Positions 1 through 6,941 of a stretch of DNA of 20,926 nt are shown piece by piece (within the stretch, counting starts at the first letter, position 1; every line of letters starts with the position of its first letter). The notes under the pieces are model-generated. The model ran no database searches. It was not told where the DNA came from and saw nothing but the letters and a program-made list of their open reading frames with translations. The DNA lies in assembly GCA_047971485.1 (NCBI GenBank), contig JBKDZR010000062.1, positions 1-20,926 of the forward strand, read 5' to 3'. Origin of the DNA: JBKDZR01 sp047971485. Its GTDB lineage: Bacteria > Pseudomonadota > Alphaproteobacteria > Rhodobacterales > Rhodobacteraceae. The position numbers were made by a program, and so were the translations under genes.

Positions 1-986
1 CCTTTGATGAGATCTGGGAAAAATCCGGGTTCTCACGCGAAAAGGGCCTGACCACGGTCGAGATGCTGGATGCGATCGACGACGGCATTTTGCGGGCGAT
101 GTACATCCTGGGCGAGAACCCGGCCATGTCGGATCCCGATGTCGAACATGCCCGTCACGCCCTGAGCAAGCTGGATCATCTGGTGGTTCAGGATGTGTTC
201 CTGACCGAAACAGCCAATTTCGCCGACGTGATCCTGCCGGCCTCGGCCTGGGCGGAGAAGACGGGGACTGTGACCAACACCAACCGTCAGGTCCAGATGG
301 GCCGGCCCGCCGTAGCGCCACCCGGTGACGCGCGCGAGGACTGGGCCATCACCGTCGATCTGGCCAAACGGCTGGGGCTGGACTGGACCTATACCCATCC
401 CCGCGATGTCTTTGCCGAGATGAAGCTGGCGATGGAATCGCTGGACAACATCACCTGGGACCGGCTGGAGGCACAAGGCGCCGTCACCTATCCCTCGCTT
501 TCGCCCGAGGATCCCGGCCAGCCGATCATCTTCAGCGATGGTTTCCCGCGCGGTGAAGGCCGGGCCCGGTTCACGCCGGCCAAGGTCCTGCCCCCAGCCG
601 AGACCCCGGATGACGACTATCCGATGATCCTAACCACGGGCCGGCAGCTGGAACACTGGCACACCGGATCCATGACCCGGCGAACCAAGGCGCTGGACGC
701 GATCGAGCCCGAGGCCAGTGCCTCGCTCAACCCGCGCACGCTGAAGCTGATGGGGATCACCCCGGGCGAGATGATCTCCGTCCAGACCCGGCGGGGCAAT
801 ATCGAGATCATGGCCCGGGCCGACCGCGCGCTGGCCGAGGACATGGTTTTCATCCCCTTCGCCTATGTCGAGGCTTCGGCCAATGTGCTGACCAACCCGC
901 AACTGGATCCCTTCGGCAAGATCCCCGAGTTCAAGTTCTCGGCTTGTCGGGTGGTCAAGACCATTGGGGCCGTCGCCGCTGAATAA
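1..986 (+). CDS. formate dehydrogenase alpha subunit, C-terminal part (gene truncated by window start)
   Basis: The reading frame is open from the first codon at base 3 to TAA at 984-986, so only about the last 327 residues of a molybdopterin oxidoreductase are present. Visible landmarks are ILGENPAMSDPD and VVQDVFLTETANFADVILPA (end of the MopB catalytic domain), GTVTNTNRQVQ, and the molybdopterin-dinucleotide-binding domain starting near YPMILTTGRQLEHWHTGSMT. In the family this protein oxidises formate to CO2 at a bis-MGD molybdenum or tungsten centre in the cytoplasm. The residue that ligates the metal and the Fe-S clusters lie upstream and cannot be seen. No fdsD/fdhD-type gene follows; the gene ends at a terminator, so it is the last gene of its operon. 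A related MopB oxidoreductase is possible but formate dehydrogenase fits best. Confidence 0.9.
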   Translation, partial: FDEIWEKSGFSREKGLTTVEMLDAIDDGILRAMYILGENPAMSDPDVEHARHALSKLDHLVVQDVFLTETANFADVILPASAWAEKTGTVTNTNRQVQMGRPAVAPPGDAREDWAITVDLAKRLGLDWTYTHPRDVFAEMKLAMESLDNITWDRLEAQGAVTYPSLSPEDPGQPIIFSDGFPRGEGRARFTPAKVLPPAETPDDDYPMILTTGRQLEHWHTGSMTRRTKALDAIEPEASASLNPRTLKLMGITPGEMISVQTRRGNIEIMARADRALAEDMVFIPFAYVEASANVLTNPQLDPFGKIPEFKFSACRVVKTIGAVAAE

Positions 987-1019
987 ACAGGGCACGCAGA
1001 GGCCTGATCATCACCCTAT

Positions 1020-1046
1020 GCGGCCCGTCTCGGCGGGCCGCTTTTT
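1020..1046 (+). terminator. intrinsic terminator after the formate dehydrogenase gene
   Basis: A perfect 8-bp GC stem (1020-1027 GCGGCCCG with 1034-1041 CGGGCCGC, 6-nt loop) is followed directly by TTTTT at 1042-1046. It lies 34 nt past the stop codon and separates this operon from the transport genes. It is the only hairpin in the window with a clear T-run. Confidence 0.88.
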
Positions 1047-1069
1047 CGTATATGGGGGTGGGCAGATGA

Positions 1070-1087
1070 TGACACCCCTCCGTGTCA
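1070..1087. promoter_or_regulatory. inverted repeat TGACAC-N6-GTGTCA, possible operator upstream of the TAXI receptor gene
   Basis: TGACAC (1070-1075) and GTGTCA (1082-1087) form a perfect 6-bp dyad with a 6-nt spacer in the 280-nt gap between the terminator and the TAXI receptor gene. Dyads of this size are typical of repressor sites, but I cannot match it to a named regulator and no regulator gene is adjacent. The rest of the gap (1088-1251) shows no convincing sigma-70 promoter. A chance palindrome is possible. Confidence 0.25.
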
Positions 1088-1266
1088 CGCAGCCCACACA
1101 GAACGATACGCAACCTGTCTTGCCAGCGCTGTAACAGGGCAGGATGGCCCGCATGACCCTGCGTAAACCGCCCATTCTTTACGTCGGCGCACGAAAACGC
1201 TTGGATCGGGCGGCGCGTCCTGCAACTCTCTGGCCTACATTGCAATCACTTGGAAGGATCCCCTCC

Positions 1267-2232
1267 ATGATCCCTGTTTCTCATCCCTTTGCCGGGCGGC
1301 TCGTCTCAGCCGCCGTTCTCAGCCTGACGCTGGCCGCCCCGGTCGCCCAGGCACAACAGTTCATCAATATCGTCACCGGCGGCACATCCGGCGTCTATTA
1401 TCCGCTGGGTGTCGGCCTGTCGGAAATCTATGCCGACGGAATTGAGGGATCGCGGACCCAGGTGCAATCCACCAAGGCCTCGGTCGAGAACCTGAACCTT
1501 GTCAGTCAGGGCAAGGCGGAACTGGCCTTTGCCCTGGGCGATTCCGTGAAAATGGCCTGGGAAGGCAACCAGGAGGCCGGTTTCCCCCGCCCGCTGGACA
1601 ACCTGCGCGCCATTGCCGGGATCTATCCCAACTACATCCAGATCGTCGCTTCGGGCGATGCCGGGATCGAAAGCGTCACCGATCTGGTCGGCAAGACCCT
1701 GTCGGTGGGCGCGCCGGCCTCGGGCACGGAACTGAACGCCCGCGCCATCCTGGGGGCGGCCGGGATCAGCTATGACGATCTGTCCAAGGTCGAATACCTG
1801 CCCTATTCGGAATCCGCCGAACTGATCAAGAACCGGCAGTTGCAGGCAACGCTGCAATCCTCGGGGCTGGGCGTGGCCTTTATCAAGGACCTTTCGGCGA
1901 CCCATGACATCAATCTGGTCACTGTCCCCGCCGATATCGTCGAATCGATCGGTGCCCCCTATGTGCCGGCCGTGATCCCCGCCGGCACCTATTCCGGGCA
2001 GGATACGGATGTGCCGACAGCGGCCGTGGGCAACGTGCTGGTGACCAGTGCGGCGGTGGATGAGGAAACCGCCTATCAGATGACCAAACTGCTGTTCGAA
2101 AACCTCGACCGGCTGAAGGCCGCCCATGCCGCTGCTGGCGCGATCGACCCGGCCCGCGCCACCATCGGTCTGGCCATCCCGCTGCATCCGGGCGCCGAGC
2201 GCTACTACAAGGAAATCGGCGTCCTTCAGTAA
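1267..2232 (+). CDS. TRAP transporter TAXI-family periplasmic solute receptor
   Basis: This 321-residue protein opens with a clean Sec signal peptide: basic R11, a hydrophobic stretch at about 12-27, and a cleavage site AQA|QQ after residue 29. The mature protein starts with FINIVTGGTSGVYYPLG, the hallmark of TAXI receptors. These bind a small organic acid or amino acid (glutamate and 2-oxoglutarate in studied members) in the periplasm and deliver it to a fused TRAP permease. The ATG at 1267 is chosen because GGAAGGA (1252-1258) lies 8 nt upstream and the signal peptide begins there; the frame is open further upstream, but a start at 1144 would put about 41 extra residues before the signal. 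The permease gene follows 80 nt downstream behind a strong hairpin. The substrate cannot be read from sequence. Confidence 0.93.
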   Translation: MIPVSHPFAGRLVSAAVLSLTLAAPVAQAQQFINIVTGGTSGVYYPLGVGLSEIYADGIEGSRTQVQSTKASVENLNLVSQGKAELAFALGDSVKMAWEGNQEAGFPRPLDNLRAIAGIYPNYIQIVASGDAGIESVTDLVGKTLSVGAPASGTELNARAILGAAGISYDDLSKVEYLPYSESAELIKNRQLQATLQSSGLGVAFIKDLSATHDINLVTVPADIVESIGAPYVPAVIPAGTYSGQDTDVPTAAVGNVLVTSAAVDEETAYQMTKLLFENLDRLKAAHAAAGAIDPARATIGLAIPLHPGAERYYKEIGVLQ

Positions 2233-2250
2233 GGCACCGCCACATAGTTC

Positions 2251-2280
2251 CAGGACCGGGCAGACCCCTGCCCGGTCCTG
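2251..2280 (+). other. 13-bp perfect hairpin between TAXI receptor and permease genes
   Basis: CAGGACCGGGCAG (2251-2263) pairs perfectly with 2268-2280 around a 4-nt ACCC loop. It starts 18 nt after the receptor stop and ends 32 nt before the permease ATG. No T-run follows, so it is not a standard terminator. The position suits an mRNA-stabilising or partially terminating element that raises receptor output relative to permease, as is common in binding-protein operons (inference). Confidence 0.6.
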
Positions 2281-2312
2281 TCCGTCCCGCACCCTTCCCC
2301 CGGAGCCACCAT

Positions 2313-4409
2313 ATGACCACCGCCCCCCCCGAGCATGACAAATCCTCCCCCGAAGAGGCCCTGGAAGGCCTGCCCTCGGGGTTCGGTAACGGCCTGCCTG
2401 GCAGCGTGGCCTTCTGGATCGCGGTGGTGTTTTCGCTGTTCCAGCTATGGACTGCCGCCTATGGCACCCTGCCCAGTCAGGTTGTGCGGGCCATGCATGT
2501 CAGCTTTCTGCTGCTGCTGGGCTGTGCACTGGTCGGCAATCTGGTCAGCAAAAGCCGCGCAGGGCAGGCCCTGTGGTGGGGATTGGGGCTGGCCGGCTTT
2601 GCCACCGGGCTTTACCAGTGGATCAATTACGCGCCGATCCTGCGCCGCACCGGCTATCTGACCACAGGCGATCTGGCGGCCGGTACCGCGTTGATCGTGC
2701 TGGTCTTTATCGCCGCGCGCAAGCTGATGGGCTGGCCCCTGACGATCATTGCAGGGATCTTCCTGGCCTATTGCTTCTTCGGTCAGCACCTGCCGCCACC
2801 GCTGATCACCCGGGGCTATGATTTCGCCCAGATCGTGGAACATTTCTCCTTCGGGACCGAAGGCATCTATGGCACCCCGGTCTATGTATCTTCGGCCTAT
2901 ATCTTCCTGTTCGTCGTCTTCGCCGCCTTTCTGGAACGCGCCGGCATGCTGGCCCTGTTCACCGATTTCGCCCTTGGCCTGGTCGGTGGCGTGCGCGGTG
3001 GGCCAGCCCAGGTGGCGATCCTGTCCTCGGCGCTGATGGGCACGATTTCCGGATCCGGCGTGGCCAATGTGGTGGCCTCGGGACAGTTCACCATCCCGCT
3101 GATGAAGCGCTTCGGCTTTCGCCCGGCCTTTGCCGGCGGGGTTGAGGCCACCGCCTCGATGGGTGGCCAGATCATGCCGCCTGTGATGGGGGCTGTAGCC
3201 TTCATCATGGCCGAAACCCTTAACGTGCCCTACACGGCCGTCGTTACCGCCGCGATCCTGCCCGCGATCCTTTATTTCGGGGTGGTGTTCTGGATGGTCT
3301 GGCTACAGGCCGGACGGGACAACCTGCGTGGCCTGCCGAAATCCGAGCTGCCCAACCCGTGGAAGGCCGTGCGCGACCGCTGGCCGCTGATCCTGCCGCT
3401 GGCGGCGCTGGTCTATCTGCTGTTCGCCGGCTATACGCCGATCTTCGCTGGCACCATGGGGTTGGCGCTGGTCACCGTGCTGATCCTGGGCACGCCCCTG
3501 GCCGCGATGATCGGCCCCATGGCCCTGAGGGTGATCTTCTGGGTGATCCTGGGGCTGGGCTGCGCGGCGTTTCTGGAATATGGCGTGAACCTTCTGGCCC
3601 TGCTGCTGGCCGGGCTGATCGGGCTCTGCGCCGTGTTCAAGGGCGCCCGTCCGACCCTGGGCATTGTCCGCGACGCCCTGGCCCAGGGCGCGCGCAACGC
3701 CCTGCCCGTCGGCATTGCCTGCGCCATTGTCGGCATCGTCATCGGAACGCTGACCCTGACCGGCATCGCATCCACATTCATCGGCGCGATCATTGCCATT
3801 GGTGAGAACAACCTGTTCCTGTCGCTGGTGCTGACCATGATCACCTGCCTGATCCTGGGCATGGGCATTCCAACGATTCCGAACTACATCATCACCTCGT
3901 CCCTGGCGGGACCGGCGCTGCTGGAACTGGGGGTGCCGCTGCTGGTCAGCCACATGTTCGTTTTCTATTTCGGGATCATGGCGGATCTGACACCACCGGT
4001 AGCGCTGGCTTGTTTCGCCGCGGCGCCGATTGCGAAATCGTCAGGGCTGAAGATCTCGCTTCAAGCTGTGCGTCTGGCGGCGGCCGGGTTTGTCGTGCCG
4101 TTCATGGCCGTCTTCACCCCGGCCCTGATGCTGCAATCCGGCGGGCCGCTGGCCGAGGCCTGGGGCATGCCGCTGGCGGTTCTCTATATCTTCGTCAAAA
4201 CCGTGATCGCGGTCGGCATGTGGGGGATCGCGGTGATCGGCTTTCTGTTCCGCCCCGCACCGATCTGGGAACGCGCGATCGCACTGGCCTCGGGCATTGC
4301 GCTGATCGTCGCGCTACCGCTGACAGATGAGATCGGTTTGGGCCTGGCTGTTCTGTTCCTGGTCCTGCACTGGCTGCGGGCCCGCAAAGGGGCGCCGGAT
4401 CCGGCATGA
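2313..4409 (+). CDS. TRAP transporter fused permease (DctQ-DctM type, TAXI class)
   Basis: A 698-residue polytopic inner-membrane protein, the usual length for fused TRAP permeases of the TAXI class. The N-terminal part (about 33-160) holds several hydrophobic helices equivalent to the small subunit. The DctM-like core follows, with the signature GGVRGGPAQVAILSSALMG then TISGSGVANVVASGQFTIPL at about 225-262, and GGVEATASMGGQIMPPVMGA at 275-294. It imports the solute delivered by the upstream receptor using an ion gradient. The start ATG has GGAG at 2302-2305. Its stop overlaps the next gene by ATGA (4406-4409), so the two are translationally coupled. A tract of eight C at 2323-2330 covers codons 4-6; a one-base slip there would abolish the product. 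Confidence 0.95.
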   Translation: MTTAPPEHDKSSPEEALEGLPSGFGNGLPGSVAFWIAVVFSLFQLWTAAYGTLPSQVVRAMHVSFLLLLGCALVGNLVSKSRAGQALWWGLGLAGFATGLYQWINYAPILRRTGYLTTGDLAAGTALIVLVFIAARKLMGWPLTIIAGIFLAYCFFGQHLPPPLITRGYDFAQIVEHFSFGTEGIYGTPVYVSSAYIFLFVVFAAFLERAGMLALFTDFALGLVGGVRGGPAQVAILSSALMGTISGSGVANVVASGQFTIPLMKRFGFRPAFAGGVEATASMGGQIMPPVMGAVAFIMAETLNVPYTAVVTAAILPAILYFGVVFWMVWLQAGRDNLRGLPKSELPNPWKAVRDRWPLILPLAALVYLLFAGYTPIFAGTMGLALVTVLILGTPLAAMIGPMALRVIFWVILGLGCAAFLEYGVNLLALLLAGLIGLCAVFKGARPTLGIVRDALAQGARNALPVGIACAIVGIVIGTLTLTGIASTFIGAIIAIGENNLFLSLVLTMITCLILGMGIPTIPNYIITSSLAGPALLELGVPLLVSHMFVFYFGIMADLTPPVALACFAAAPIAKSSGLKISLQAVRLAAAGFVVPFMAVFTPALMLQSGGPLAEAWGMPLAVLYIFVKTVIAVGMWGIAVIGFLFRPAPIWERAIALASGIALIVALPLTDEIGLGLAVLFLVLHWLRARKGAPDPA

Positions 4410-4795
4410 TGCTGTGCATCGCCGCTGGCGGCCCGGTTCTGGCCCTGGCCGTCTCTGGTTTTACCCTGTCCTGGACGCACTCGGTCGAAAAGACCCGCTG
4501 GTGGGAACGCTGGGAGATCGGCCCCGGTGGGCTGCGCCCGGTCGAGGCCCTGATCACCGGCAGCGGTGCGGGGATGGAACCGCCCGCCAATGCCCTGCGC
4601 ACCCCCGAGGGCTGGCGCTATGAGCCCAAGGTGCCGCCGCAGGACCGGGTTCTCCTGGCAGCATCGGGCATGACCGGGGGGGGCTGGACCCTGTGCGCAG
4701 AAGACATCTGCCGGGATCTGGGGGCGGACCCCGGCACGGGCATCACCCTTTACACCGCCCCGGATTGTAGAGCGCAGCAAGGAGACACGCCATGA
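4406..4795 (+). CDS. DUF1850 family protein, putative TRAP-TAXI accessory
   Basis: This 129-residue protein has an N-terminal hydrophobic segment (about 3-22), probably an uncleaved signal or membrane anchor. It continues with FTLSWTHSVEKTRWWERWEI, the recognisable core of DUF1850. A CAEDIC cysteine pair and a late Cys could form disulphides outside the cytoplasm. Genes of this family are typically found beside TAXI receptor / fused permease pairs; their function is not established. Here the start ATG overlaps the permease stop (ATGA) and its own stop overlaps the next start (ATGA, 4792-4795). A second in-frame ATG follows immediately at 4409. A G8 run at 4676-4683 encodes part of TGGGW and is in frame. 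An accessory role in transport is inferred from position. Confidence 0.85.
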   Translation: MMLCIAAGGPVLALAVSGFTLSWTHSVEKTRWWERWEIGPGGLRPVEALITGSGAGMEPPANALRTPEGWRYEPKVPPQDRVLLAASGMTGGGWTLCAEDICRDLGADPGTGITLYTAPDCRAQQGDTP

Positions 4796-5715
4796 GCACA
4801 GGCAAAATCGCGGTGATGGGGGCCGGCGCCGTCGGCTGTTATTATGGCGCTGAACTGGCCCAGGCCGGTGAGACCGTCACCCTGATCGGCCGCCCCGCCC
4901 TGGCCGAGGCCGTAGCCGAGCGCGGCCTGCTTCTGGACAAGGCCGGTCAGACCCAAACCATCGCCCTGAACGCCGCCACCACCGCCGAAGGCGTGGCCGG
5001 TGCAGATCTGGTCATCGTTTCGGTCAAATCCGGCGATATCCCGGCCGCCGGCCAGGCCATCGCCCCACACCTGGCCCCCGACGCCATCTTGCTGAGTTTT
5101 CAGAACGGGGTCGGCAACGCCGAACGGCTGGCCGAGGCCACAGGCCACCCGGTAATCCCGGTGGTGGTCTATGTTGCCACCGGCATGGCCGGCCCGGGAC
5201 ATGTGCGCCATAACGGGCAGGGCCGGTTGGTCTTCGGCGAAACCCCTGACAGCGAACGCGCGGCCAAGCGCTTCCGGGCTGCGGGGATCGAGGTGGATAT
5301 CTCACCGGATGCGGAAACCGCGCTGTGGGAAAAGCTGACGATCAACTGCGTGTTCAACGCGCTTTCGGCCGTGTCGCAACTGCCCTACGGCCAGATCTGG
5401 GGGGAACCCGGGGTTGAGACAATGGCCCGCGCCGTGCTGGCCGAATGCCAGGCGGTGGCGGCAGGCAGCGGCATCACCCTGCCAGACGATCTGTGGCAGG
5501 CCATCGCGGCGATCCCGGGCAAGATGGCGGGGCAATATTCCTCGACCGCGCAGGATCTGGCGCGGGGACGGGCGTCGGAAATTGACTATCTGAACGGGGA
5601 AATCGTCCGCCGTGCCGAGGCTTTGGGGCTGAACGTGCCGGCGAATACCACGTTGTGGACACTGGTGCGGCTGGCCGAAAAAAGCGGGGCCCTGACGGAA
5701 AAGCAGGCACAATAA
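4792..5715 (+). CDS. panE: 2-dehydropantoate 2-reductase (ketopantoate reductase) family protein
   Basis: A 307-residue cytosolic NADP-dependent reductase. The Rossmann motif GAGAVG is at residues 10-15, SVKSGD with K79 and QNG with N105 match conserved family positions, and the catalytic lysine is in WEKLTINCVFNALSA (K181). The C-terminal helical domain holds the typical QDLARGRASEIDYLNGEIV. The length is that of PanE. True PanE converts 2-ketopantoate to D-pantoate in pantothenate and CoA synthesis. Many paralogues of the family act on other 2-keto acids, and co-transcription with a TRAP-TAXI importer (ATGA overlap; RBS AAGGAG at 4779-4784) raises the possibility that this one processes an imported 2-oxo acid. 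The family call is firm; the exact substrate is uncertain. Confidence 0.85.
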   Translation: MSTGKIAVMGAGAVGCYYGAELAQAGETVTLIGRPALAEAVAERGLLLDKAGQTQTIALNAATTAEGVAGADLVIVSVKSGDIPAAGQAIAPHLAPDAILLSFQNGVGNAERLAEATGHPVIPVVVYVATGMAGPGHVRHNGQGRLVFGETPDSERAAKRFRAAGIEVDISPDAETALWEKLTINCVFNALSAVSQLPYGQIWGEPGVETMARAVLAECQAVAAGSGITLPDDLWQAIAAIPGKMAGQYSSTAQDLARGRASEIDYLNGEIVRRAEALGLNVPANTTLWTLVRLAEKSGALTEKQAQ

Positions 5716-5780
5716 GTCCTTATATCAATGGCCGTGGAAAATGACTGCTTTGAGGCCATTCTGTCCCTGACCCCTTCCCG

Positions 5781-5902
5781 GCGCGGGACCGGCCCACCGG
5801 TCCGGCGCTGGCGCGGCTGGCTCTGCTGGTGGCAATGACAGCTTCGTCCCGCAAAGCTGCCTGTCGCAAGCGGTCAATCCTTAGGGCCGTTGGTATTAGT
5901 TG
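5781..5902 (+). repeat. dispersed intergenic repeat, copy A (hairpin core plus tail)
   Basis: The copy lies between convergent genes. It begins with a 12-bp imperfect hairpin (5781-5792 with 5797-5808, one mismatch, loop CCCA), continues with GGCGCTGGCGCGG, and ends in a tail at 5849-5900 running from CCCGCAAAGC to TCCTTAGGGCCG. The core matches copies B and C near 11.2-11.5 kb. With copy B (reverse complement of 11230-11262) it shares 32 of 33 bases over 5797-5829; with copy C it shares the hairpin and about 80% of the tail (41 of 51 positions by eye). No open frame of its own is convincing. The rest of the 286-nt gap holds only a loose 7-bp inverted repeat (5727-5733 with 5754-5760) and no canonical terminator. 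Confidence 0.75.
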
Positions 5903-6001
5903 CACACAAAGTCCAGCCAAACCGCAAGATCCATGCGCTGGCGCCCTTTGGGGGGGCTGCGGGAACACGCGGGATGCAAACAGGCGACGTTCGGGCAAAC
6001 G

Positions 6002-6784
6002 TCAAGCCGATTTCAGCGCATCCTGCCCCGGTCGTTTGCCCGCCGCCCATGCCGCAGCGGCGCGACCGAAGGCCTGGAACAGCGGACGGGACACCGGATC
6101 ATTGGCCGCGTTCCATTCCGGATGCCATTGCACCGACAGGGTAAAGCCCGGCGCATCGCGGACATAGATCGCCTCGGGCGTGCCGTCAGGGGCCAAGCCA
6201 TCTATGACGATCCGTGGCCCCGGTGCCTTGATCCCCTGCCCGTGCAAGGTGTTGGTCATCACGTTCTCAGCCCCGAGCAACTGGCTGAACACCCCACCCG
6301 GGGTCAATGTCACCCGATGGCGCAGGGCAAAGCATTCCTCCAGCGTCCCCCCTGGTGGCATCCGGTGGTTCATCCGCCCCGGCAGATCGCGGATCTCGGG
6401 ATAGAGCGAGCCGCCCATGGCCACATTCACCTCCTGAAAGCCCCGGCAAATACCAAAAAAAGGCTGCCCGCGCGTCACGCATTCGCGCACCAGAGGCAGG
6501 GTAATCGTGTCCCGGGCGCGATCAAAGGCGCCATGGGCCTCGGTCGGATCCTCGCCATATTCCTCGGGATGAACATTGGGTCGCCCCCCGGTCAGCAGGA
6601 ACCCGTCGCAAGTCTCCAGCAATTCCGCCACCGACAGGTAGCGGGGATCTGCGGGCACGAGAAACGGGATCCCATCCGAGACCTCGGCAATCGCCTGGGA
6701 ATTCATCGTGCCGCCGGCATGGACGGGATAGTGATCGTGCAGAAGGTAACTGTTGCCAATGATACCAATGATGGGACGCGCCAT
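6002..6784 (-). CDS. class I glutamine amidotransferase, gamma-glutamyl-gamma-aminobutyrate hydrolase family
   Basis: A 260-residue protein of the peptidase C26 (PuuD-like) family. The nucleophile elbow GICRGFQEVN places Cys113, and QWHPEW places His221 and Glu223, giving a complete Cys-His-Glu triad at the spacing expected for PuuD. The family hydrolyses gamma-glutamyl amides such as gamma-glutamyl-GABA in putrescine breakdown. The start MARPIIGIIGN at 6784 is preferred over an upstream extension to 6976, because that extension would add 64 residues without similarity and run into the pepN control region. No puuA, puuB or puuC gene is next to it, so a putrescine role is not supported by context. 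It is transcribed divergently from pepN. Confidence 0.88.
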   Translation of the reverse strand: MARPIIGIIGNSYLLHDHYPVHAGGTMNSQAIAEVSDGIPFLVPADPRYLSVAELLETCDGFLLTGGRPNVHPEEYGEDPTEAHGAFDRARDTITLPLVRECVTRGQPFFGICRGFQEVNVAMGGSLYPEIRDLPGRMNHRMPPGGTLEECFALRHRVTLTPGGVFSQLLGAENVMTNTLHGQGIKAPGPRIVIDGLAPDGTPEAIYVRDAPGFTLSVQWHPEWNAANDPVSRPLFQAFGRAAAAWAAGKRPGQDALKSA

Positions 6785-6877
6785 GAGAGCCTCATTTCGG
6801 AACCCGTCCTGATTAGCCCGTTTCCGTCCGCAGGTCGAGGGCGCCCACGGTTCTGCACATCCCCTGTGCGCCCACCG

Positions 6878-6906
6878 TTGAAGCCCCCGCCCCATGGGTT
6901 TACGCT
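6878..6906 (+). promoter_or_regulatory. candidate sigma-70 promoter for pepN
   Basis: TTGAAG (6878-6883), a 17-nt spacer and TACGCT (6901-6906) give an acceptable but imperfect -35/-10 pair. Transcription would start near 6913, leaving a short leader with GGAGG at 6931-6935 before the ATG at 6942. This supports 6942 over an upstream in-frame ATG at 6894. Matches to consensus are 4/6 and 3/6, so the call is tentative. Confidence 0.3.
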
Positions 6907-6941
6907 GCAACCCAGCCAGCCCGATCCAGCGGAGGATTCCC

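Noticed and set aside
1144..1266. Longer N-terminus for the TAXI receptor
   Set aside because: It would put about 41 residues in front of a clear signal peptide that has its own Shine-Dalgarno.
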